Shown: positions 1-6,313 of the stretch, in pieces
Layout: each line of letters starts with the position of its first letter
Position numbering within the stretch: position 1 is the first letter of the stretch
Assembly: GCA_943704525.1 (NCBI GenBank)
Contig: CALSCQ010002248.1
Span: forward strand, 1 to 12,177
Length of the DNA stretch: 12,177 bases
Source: Pigoraptor vietnamica
Lineage: Eukaryota; Opisthokonta; Filasterea
Direction: 5' to 3'
The notes under the pieces: generated by a model
Told to the model about the DNA's origin: nothing
Databases searched by the model: none
What the model saw: only the letters and a program-made list of their open reading frames with translations
Position numbers and translations under genes: made by a program

Positions 1-86
1 CACCAATAAACGGTGAAAGGGAAAGAAGAAGAGAAGAGGTGACCGCACGCAAGGCCATTCGAATTCAAATAACCCCGCGGGTGCAA

Positions 87-150
87 TCACGTGACGCCCC
101 GCCCCGTATGTGAAGGCTAAACCGGCACTTCACAACAGAATGTATAAATT
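87..150 (+). promoter_or_regulatory. Candidate promoter: E-box, GC-box and TATA-like element
   Basis: A palindromic TCACGTGA (87-94, E-box core CACGTG) is followed directly by a GC-box-like GCCCCGCCCC (96-105) and then by TATAAAT (143-149). That order resembles a polymerase II core promoter, with transcription starting near 170-180 and a leader of roughly 370 nt before the ATG at 549. The other TATA-like element in the window, upstream of the cyclase gene, has the same TATAAAT core. No transcript evidence is available. The elements could also serve a divergent gene to the left of the window. Confidence 0.4.
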
Positions 151-194
151 AGGTATGTGGTACATTGGTGGGGATGGGCCAGAAGCGAAGAAAG

Positions 195-320
195 ACCAAA
201 CTTGTGCGAGTTATTCCACTGAGGAGAAGGGAAGCTCTCAAGCGCGAAACAGAAAGAGTGAGAGTGAGCGAGAAGAAGAGAAGAAACAGAGCGCGAGAGA
301 GGAGAGAGACGCGAGTTAGA
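195..320 (+). repeat. Polypurine, GA-rich tract in the presumed 5' leader
   Basis: This stretch is mostly A and G, densest at 255-312 with many GAGAG and GAAGAAG units, and has a matching pyrimidine tract on the other strand. It lies between the candidate TATA element and the first ATG of the zinc-knuckle gene. Short reading frames cross it on both strands, but none has a recognisable product or fits a gene model. GA/CT tracts often mark promoter-proximal DNA in eukaryotes; a role here is inference. Confidence 0.45.
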
Positions 321-548
321 AGAGGACACGACGACTTCCATTGTAACTCGCCCGCAGCCAAACGAAGCTTCCGCCTGTTCGGCGTTTATTCGCATCCACC
401 CAAGCGAGAGTGCCGCTGAGCCATTTGTAGCCACTCGAGAGTGGCGTGAAAGGGGCGCTCGTGCGCTCCTTGCGTCTGCTTGCGAAAGGGGTCGCGGGGC
501 GCTGGGTGGATTCATGGACTGGCGAGCGCCGTGACGCCGTTTCCCGCC

Positions 549-3500
549 ATGTGGCACTGGATAGAAGAGAGGCGCGCCTCTCTCTCCCGCGTGTACAAGT
601 ACCTCGTGCACGGCAGGAAACCGCGCGCACACAAGGCCGCACGCTCTACGCCGCCGCCCGCCGTGGTTGCGGCTGCTTCGGGCGCGCGTCGGCGACACGC
701 GGGTGGATGCGAGGGAGAGGACGCTGCGAAGAATGCCGAGTGCGTCGAGTCGCCCGCGCGCCCTAAGGATGCTGAATTTGCGTCGGTGGTGTGGAGGCCG
801 TCGAGTTGCGTCCTTGTGACGCACGTTGCGCTCGTGACGCTGCTCGTCGTCGCGCTTTCCCTCGCGCAAAATGCCTCGTGGGGTTCCCTTGTCGCGGCGT
901 TTCTGTCGCCGCAGGACCTGAGCGAGCTGGGCCACGACGCGTCGATGCGGCTGGCTGTGCTCGAGGATGGGGTGCACGGCGAGTGCGCGTCGTTTGGTAC
1001 GGCGGACGACGTCTACTTTGAGCGCTTCGGGGGGCTGTGGTGTGCGCGGGCACTGTTCCGGCGGCCACCGGACAGTCTGGACGACGCCGGTGACACGGTC
1101 GGGCTTGTGGAGATCGAGGACCTTCGCAAGGTGTTTGTGAACAAGTCCGAAGCGGTCGAGTACTACCGGCGCTTTTGGGCGCTCCTGATTCGCAGCGTCG
1201 TGCGCGTGTCGGCCCTCGAGGAGACCGGCCGCGGTTACGCGTGCGCCGGGCGCGACTGTCGCGTGTACACGTGGGTGGAGAGGGTCGACACATTCCGCCC
1301 CACGTACGACTCCTCTGTAGGCGTCGGCGGCGAAAGCGGCGCAGCGGGAGCTGGGGGACTTAAGCGACACGTCGTCTACTTGTTCCGGTGCGTCGATTGT
1401 GTCTCGTGTTGTCATGTGCCGTTGTGTGGGTTGCGTTGTGAGCTGTCGCGTCTGATTGACGCTGTTTTCTGCCACAGAACGGGCCGTGCCATTGTGCGCC
1501 TGCGCATTGCGGGAGACGCAACGCGCTTTCAGTCGCACGACGCCGCGGCACTCGTGCGCCGTGTCCACGCGGCGGCCTCGCGGTCCCTCCGTCCCGAGCG
1601 TACCGAGTGGAAGCGGCAGAGCGCGTTGAGGGACGAGGGAGTCGTGAAGACAAGCGGGTCGCTCTTGGCGGACCTCGGCGCTTACGCCGTGTGCATGGCG
1701 GAGGCGGTGCTTCCCAGGGAACTGCTTTGGACGGGTAGTGCGATGAGGACGGGTGCGTGTGCTTGACGTCAAATGGGCTGTATCCCGTCTGCGTGTTACA
1801 CTCGTCCGTAATGTGCTTTTTCTGCCAATGTGTCAATCGTTTTATTCGCTGACGGTATTTGCGGCCCAATTGTGCGCAGTGCGCGTGTCGGAAAACGCCG
1901 TCGATTTCGGTCCCCTTGATGCCAAGCGCCCCCAGCCGACGCACAGCACAAGCGCACCGGCGACCTCAGCGTCCGCCGTTCAGGAGCAGCTCCCCATACA
2001 GGCGCCACGGTCGACGGAGACAGAGGCTCCTTCGAAAGCCACCCCTGTCACGGCACCGTCGTCGCTCAAGTCACAGGCCGTGCTCAATCGCGTGGACAAC
2101 CTCATCACGTCGCTGCGTGCCGGTGGCGGCTCGAACGTGAATTCGCTAAAGGACGTCGTCAGCGCTCTCCAACAGCTGCGAACGGTTCTGTCGACCGCGC
2201 AACGCCATGAGGTGTTGTTGCGTGCTCGGCACGAAGAATTGCGCTTTCTCCTGGGATTTGCAGAGGCCGATCGCCTGGTCGAGTCCTTGCGACACACCAT
2301 CACGGGGTCGTCCGCGCCGGCCACGACGACGCCCGAACCGCTGTCTTCGGTTGTGGGGCAAAGTATGGATGCGACGGCGGACAGGGACCGAAAGGCTGTG
2401 ACGCACGTCGCCGAACGCACGGCGGTGCCTATCTGTGAAGGGAAGGCGCTGCTTGCGGGCGAAGGCACGACGCCTCTTGTGCTTGCGCCGAACTCGAGCA
2501 CGGCGTTCTCCTTGCCAGTGCGGTCGACTAGAGGTGCGTGTTCGCCGCGACCGCTTTGGATGCTTTCCTGTTACCTCACCATGGCGTTATTAACATTCGC
2601 GTTTCCTGTAGCTCGGGCACCGCTTGGCCGGACGGCCTATGCGTTTTGGGGCGCCCTTTGCACGTTGTTGGCGGCTGTGGTGCTGGCAGGTCGCCACGTC
2701 CGCCGGCTATCGCGCGTCGAAGTTGCCCACGTGGCCGCACCTTGCGAGGAGTCGACGCGTGCCGACCCTACCGAAAGTGTTCCTCAGCCGCCGCCGCCGC
2801 AGACCCAAGCTGTTGCGAGCAAGAAGCCCGTTGCGCAAGCCCGCGCGAAGAAGGCGCGGAAATCGCAGTCCAAGAAGGTTCCGCGCGCAGTCGTCGTTGG
2901 AGGCGATGCGTGTGAACGCCCTATTGCCGAAAGTTGTGGCCCCGGTCCGAGACCTGATGAAGAACGCGCTGGCCCCTCACCCCTTCCCGAGTCCATGGAT
3001 GCGCCTGCTTCACTCGCAGCGGAGTCTCCTGCTGCTGTTGCATCGGTGCCGAGTGTGGTCGTGGTGTCTGCAAGCGAGCCTGCGGAATCGTCGCCCCCTC
3101 CGTCTTCGCGGTCGTCGATCGACTCGTCGTCCAAGTGGGACGGGGACGAATCGGCCACGTGCTCGTGCGACGGGGATGACACGTCCCGATCGTCCGGCAT
3201 TGCAGACTGCGATTCGCTGTCTCCTGAGTTTGGACACCGCTGTGACGACTCGCGCGGTGCTTCGGACGACCTGCACGCGCTCGCGTCGCTGCAACTTCCT
3301 GCGCCGATCGTGCCCCATTTGCAGGAGGGTGGCGAGAGGGCATCGGCCGAGCGAGCGGCTGGACACTCCTCTGGAGCGAACACGGTGACGCGGGTGACCT
3401 CTCTTGTTGTCAGCGACGACTCGGGCTTTGGGGAGTTGAGCGGACACGATCGGTCTATGTCGGACACGCTGTCGAATGCGCGTCGCTGTCGCACACACAG

Positions 3501-4003
3501 CGGCGATGCAGTACCCGCGCCGACGGCTGTCCAGAGTGCGGCGCAAACCAAGTCGAAGAAGGCTTCTCTGCGTGCCAGTGGTGCACCGGCACCCGCTGAG
3601 AGGAGCGCGTCGCTCTCTCCGCGCGAACGGAGCGTGTCGGGTGGCAGCTCGGATGACGGATCGCCTCCTTCAACGACGACGACGCAGCCGAACCGCAGGG
3701 CCCGGCGGGCGTCGCTGTCGCTGCCGGTGTATTGCTTCAACTGCGGCCTCTGTGGTCACGTTGGATCGGTAAGTGATAGTGTTATTGCTCGCGCATGATG
3801 CACTGACTGGGCAGGCGCCAACGCTGCCTCACACGCACACGCGCACTTGTTAGACGCCGTCTGACTGGCGTGCTTTGACTCAGGAATGCCCCGAGCCATC
3901 GATGGACGAGATGCTCAAGGCGCAGCAGTACCAGTTTGTCGCATACGACATGGGCATGTTCGACCCCAACGCCGCCGCCTTTGCGCAGCCGCAGACGTTT
4001 TGA
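549..4003 (+). CDS. Membrane protein with C-terminal CCHC zinc knuckle, four exons
   Basis: Model: join(549..1387,1478..1752,1880..3768,3884..4003), 1040 aa, all junctions in frame. Donors are GTGCGT, GTGCGT and GTAAGT; acceptors end CAG, with ctgac-like branch sites in the second and third introns. The ATG at 549 is the first in frame and has gccATG context. From the N-terminus: a basic segment, a hydrophobic helix (about 87-106), an unrecognised 300-residue region, a helical coiled-coil-like stretch (441-513), one or two hydrophobic helices (597-645), an NLS-like Lys/Arg cluster (686-707), a long Ser/Pro/Asp-rich low-complexity region, and a zinc knuckle (C990, C993, H998, C1003; CX2CX4HX4C). 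The last intron falls between H998 and C1003, so splicing is needed to complete the zinc site. The knuckle followed by P-S-M resembles the C-terminal knuckle of animal ZCCHC2/ZCCHC14, proteins linked to RNA binding. That resemblance is a weak pointer. Function is unknown; an RNA- or nucleic-acid-binding membrane protein is inferred. Confidence 0.75.
1764..1771 (+). promoter_or_regulatory. Perfect CRE octamer TGACGTCA in intron 2 of the zinc-knuckle gene
   Basis: TGACGTCA is the palindromic cAMP-response element bound by CREB/ATF-type bZIP proteins in animals and fungi. It lies 11 nt inside the intron 1753-1879. Whether this organism has such a factor is not visible here. Confidence 0.25.
2534..2611 (+). 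other. Candidate optional intron (78 nt) inside exon 3 of the zinc-knuckle gene
   Basis: The stretch begins GTGCGT, the donor used by the gene's first two introns. It has a ttaac branch-like site (about 2590-2594) and ends in a pyrimidine-rich cctgtag. Removing it keeps the frame and deletes 26 residues; keeping it is also open. It is more T-rich than its flanks and uses two consecutive TTA codons, rare in this GC-rich coding sequence, which favours an intron. Against this, the retained version encodes a hydrophobic helix that would pair with the next one as a hairpin. The coding model given for the gene keeps it. Confidence 0.5.
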
Positions 4004-4466
4004 GTGCGGTTGCGTGTACATTTTTTTCGTTGTTGTTTCGATTTGAGCCGTTGTTGTGAGCTCCACGAATTGCGGCTGCGTACATTTGTTCTCTTCTGCT
4101 TCTTGAAATTTTCTCGTCGGCGTTGTCTGCTTTCCTTCTTATTTTCTCGGAAACTGCGTGCGCGTGCATGGTCCAATCTAAGCGAACAATACTAAGCACA
4201 TTATCGATCCGATTGCTCAATGTGGCAGTGAGCGGCGTGGATTGCACCGCCCTCCTCACTAGACTCCATCACCACGAACAGTGCGCCGCATATCCCTCCG
4301 CCCTCCGAAAGCCCCTCCGAAAGCGCCATCACACGACAACAAACAGCCACAGAGGCCGAGTGTGACCTCGCAAGAACACAGACACACGAGATGCGCTGTT
4401 GTATATACGAGACTTTGTTTTCGTGCAGATCCGGGACGCAGCGACAGGTCAGCGCGTCACAGTGCC
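4004..4466. other. Convergent 3' region between the zinc-knuckle gene and the eS10 gene
   Basis: No gene is supported in this stretch. The first 150 nt after the plus-strand stop are T-rich, with a run of seven T at about 4021-4027, and look like a 3' UTR. They include TGTACATTT (4015-4023), close to a Pumilio (UGUANAUA) site. No AATAAA poly(A) signal was seen on either strand. A 12-bp tandem repeat lies at 4301-4324. The right half should be the 3' UTR of the eS10 gene on the minus strand. Confidence 0.5.
4301..4324 (+). repeat. 12-bp perfect tandem duplication
   Basis: CCCTCCGAAAGC occurs twice in direct succession (4301-4312 and 4313-4324), preceded by a partial copy CCCTCCG (4294-4300). 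It lies in non-coding DNA and looks like a replication-slippage product. Confidence 0.8.
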
Positions 4467-5274
4467 CTATTCGCGGGGCGCACCGCGGCCACCACGGAAG
4501 CCGCCAGCGCCACCCTCGCGGGGAGCACCGCCGAAGCTGCGGCCACGGCCAAAGCCGCCGCGCTGCAGGTCGCAAAAGGGATGGGACGAAAGGGACTCAT
4601 CAGAACTCTGCTCAAGGAGACGAGTGACAGCCACAGCGACCAATTCACGCGAGTCGGTGATTGGAAACGACTGATGCAATCGCATAGAACTACCGCTTCT
4701 TCTCAGACGAGCGAGTCACACAACCACACATGCGAAAGCGACCCAGCAAGCACCCCATCCGCGAGACGTGCTAGTCTGCAACGGATCGAAAAGCAGCGCG
4801 CCAAGCAGACGCAATGGGGACACTCACGAAGTCGGGCTTGAAGTCAGCACCAGCGCCGACCTTCTTGTCACCCGCGCCAGCGCTCGGCCGGTCGCCACCC
4901 CGGCGGTAACCCTCGCGGTCACCGTCGCGGCGCTCGTATTCGCGGCGCTCGCCCTCGGGCCGGCCACCACGCGGGGCCGTCGCCGGGCGCGTCGACTTCT
5001 TGAGCGTCGCGGGGACGACGTCGGCCGTGAGGTGGAGGTACTCACGGAGGTACTCAATGCCCTCGTTCGTGAGGTACCAGTAATAGTGCCGCCACGAGAA
5101 GCGCTCCTGGACGTAGCCGCGCGACTTGAGCGACTGGAGGGCCTTGATGACGTGGAGGTTGGGCACCTCGAGCTCAAGGTGCTTGGGGGCGTTGAAGTCC
5201 TTGACGGCCACCATCACGCCCTCGTTGAAGAGGTTCTCGTAGATGGTGACGCGGTTCTTCTTCGGAATGAGCAT
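4467..5274 (-). CDS. RPS10: Small ribosomal subunit protein eS10 (RPS10), two exons
   Basis: Model on the minus strand: 5274..4828 joined to 4562..4467, 180 aa. The protein opens with MLIPKKNRV and contains [36 protein letters not shown] and VPATLKK, all hallmarks of the eS10 (S10/plectin) domain that fills about residues 1-98. A charged Arg/Glu/Gly-rich linker follows (about 99-145). eS10 sits on the head of the 40S subunit near the mRNA entry region. The single intron (4827-4564, 264 nt, donor GTGAGT, acceptor CTGCAG, phase 0) falls after KPDF. The second exon encodes only the Gly/Arg tail [12 protein letters not shown]... ending APRE. Human eS10 (165 aa) also ends in an RGGFGRGRG tail, whose arginines are methylated by PRMT5. 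Without splicing, the frame would run 22 unrelated residues to a stop at 4771. An in-frame upstream ATG at 5391 would add 39 residues absent from the family and is taken as leader. Confidence 0.97.
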
Positions 5275-5610
5275 TCTCGCAGCTGTGCGTGCGTGCGATG
5301 TGTTGATGATGCGTTTTTTGTGCGTGTGCGAGGAGAGTAAAGAAGTTGCGAGTTTTGCGTCAGACGACTGAAGAAACGAAAGGGCACCCATTCTGGCAAA
5401 TGCGCGTGCGAGAGAGATAGATAGGGGGTGCGAGATGCGCGACCCCCGCACACGGCTCCACAACCAAGGCCACATGCACGTGCACGCGGGTCCCTCGTGA
5501 ACGAAATGCAGCGACTCGAAATACTACAAATGGCCAGACGAATTCGACACCACATCTTTCTCTCTACTCACTGCAGTTCACAGCGACTTTCAAACAAAGC
5601 ACACCTCTGA
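5275..5610 (-). promoter_or_regulatory. Leader and presumed promoter of the eS10 gene
   Basis: Read on the minus strand, the region upstream of the eS10 ATG has two pyrimidine-rich tracts: CCCTTTCGTTTCTTC (5384-5370) and a CT-rich stretch at about 5428-5411. Tracts of this kind mark transcription starts of many eukaryotic ribosomal protein genes (5' TOP), so the mRNA may begin here. No TATA box was found. The ATG at 5391 is in frame with eS10 but lies before or within the presumed leader. Confidence 0.4.
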
Positions 5611-5884
5611 CGAATGGGACAACCGCACGCCAAACTCGGCACAACTATTTGCCAATTGCTCAACAGCCCCGCATCGCACACCACCATCCCCACATCCAGG
5701 ACCACGATTAAACGGCGCGCAATCCACCCCACAGCATCGAAGAGAGCCCCCACCTTAGACGCCTCGGCGCGGATGGCACGGGGAGAGGAAGAAAGAGGGA
5801 GAAAATGTTGGGATGGCTGCGTCGAACTTGAGCCCTCCGCAAGCAAGCAAAGCGCAACAGAGGCCATCGATGGGCAATAGTCTC
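5611..5884. other. Intergenic DNA with no supported gene
   Basis: This stretch holds an 88-codon plus-strand frame beginning ATG at 5614 and a minus-strand frame of similar length. Neither shows a recognisable motif, domain or splice partner, and both look like chance frames. A purine-rich patch lies at 5779-5806. Confidence 0.5.
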
Positions 5885-6115
5885 GTGGTGTCCACTATGG
5901 CTTGACTATGGGCCATACAAAATTCAATAGATAATTTATTCGGGACGAAAAACCGGTACATTTTCCATAGTGAGCGGCTTTATTTTCGAACGTGAAATTC
6001 TCTTACCCCGGATGACCACTGATCCTATTTCACCATATAAATATATTACCATGAATGGAAATCTTTTTCAAGCATTATTAGCCCGTATATTACCTTAACT
6101 AGAATATTAAGACAC
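5885..6115. other. AT-rich island between the divergent eS10 and cyclase genes
   Basis: By eye this stretch is far richer in A and T than the rest of the window and has stop codons in all frames. It contains CACTATGG (5893-5900) matched by its inverse CCATAGTG (5965-5972), and a TATAAATA at 6036-6043. It could be the cyclase promoter, a fragment of a non-coding mobile element, or foreign DNA. No target-site duplication or long terminal repeat was seen. Confidence 0.6.
6036..6043 (+). promoter_or_regulatory. TATA-box candidate upstream of the cyclase gene
   Basis: TATAAATA lies in the AT-rich island, 271 nt before the cyclase ATG at 6314. Transcription would start near 6065-6075, giving a leader of about 240 nt that includes the inverted repeat at 6112-6150 and the uORF at 6272. 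It shares the TATAAAT core with the element at 143-149. Confidence 0.4.
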
Positions 6116-6150
6116 CCGGACATTTGTCCGGACATCCTGGGTGTGTCCGA
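6112..6150. repeat. Nested inverted repeats (CCGGACA-TT-TGTCCGG core)
   Basis: CCGGACA (6116-6122) and TGTCCGG (6125-6131) form a perfect 7-bp inverted repeat with a 2-nt centre. Around it, ACACCC (6112-6117) can pair with GGGTGT (6139-6144), and a third partial copy, TGTCCGACA, follows at 6144-6152. The set marks the right edge of the AT-rich island. It may be a hairpin in the cyclase leader, a dyad binding site, or the end of an inserted element. Confidence 0.7.
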
Positions 6151-6271
6151 CACATTTTTTGACCCCCCTGCGCTGAACCTGAGTTCAAACGTCTTTTCAT
6201 ACAAGAGACGCAAGAGCGACTACGCAAGTCGCACTTGGTTGCGTTGCCGTGCGTGCGTTGTCCCCTATTCC

Positions 6272-6298
6272 ATGCTAGCAAATGCAATGAGAGGGTAG
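6272..6298 (+). other. Short upstream ORF (8 codons) before the cyclase start
   Basis: ATG at 6272 opens a frame of eight codons ending in TAG at 6296-6298, 15 nt before the main ATG. A second ATG at 6282 opens a two-codon frame in another phase. Both would be in the leader if transcription starts at the AT-rich island. Such uORFs commonly lower translation of the main frame; no effect is shown here. Confidence 0.4.
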
Positions 6299-6313
6299 CG
6301 TGCCGAGTGAGAA

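Noticed and set aside
480-548. N-terminal extension of the zinc-knuckle protein starting at 480
   Set aside because: That start is TTG. The first in-frame ATG is 549, with good context, and eukaryotic starts should be ATG.
117-1772. 551-codon open frame on the minus strand
   Set aside because: It runs antisense to the first exons of the zinc-knuckle gene and shows no domain or plausible composition. Long antisense frames are expected in GC-rich coding DNA.
2784-3740. 318-codon minus-strand frame
   Set aside because: It is antisense to the Ser-rich region of exon 3. Its Ser/Asp richness mirrors the sense codons.
4564-4827. Intronic snoRNA in the eS10 gene
   Set aside because: Ribosomal protein introns often host snoRNAs, so I looked. 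A CTGATGA and a CTGA are present on the minus strand, but in the wrong order for C and D boxes and without a closing stem. No H/ACA pattern was seen.
5275-5391. eS10 start at the in-frame ATG at 5391
   Set aside because: It would add 39 residues before MLIPKKNR, which is the normal eS10 N-terminus. The region looks like a pyrimidine-rich leader.
5614-5880. 88-codon plus-strand ORF between the divergent genes
   Set aside because: It has an ATG but no recognisable motif, splice partner or promoter. Its composition resembles the surrounding non-coding DNA.
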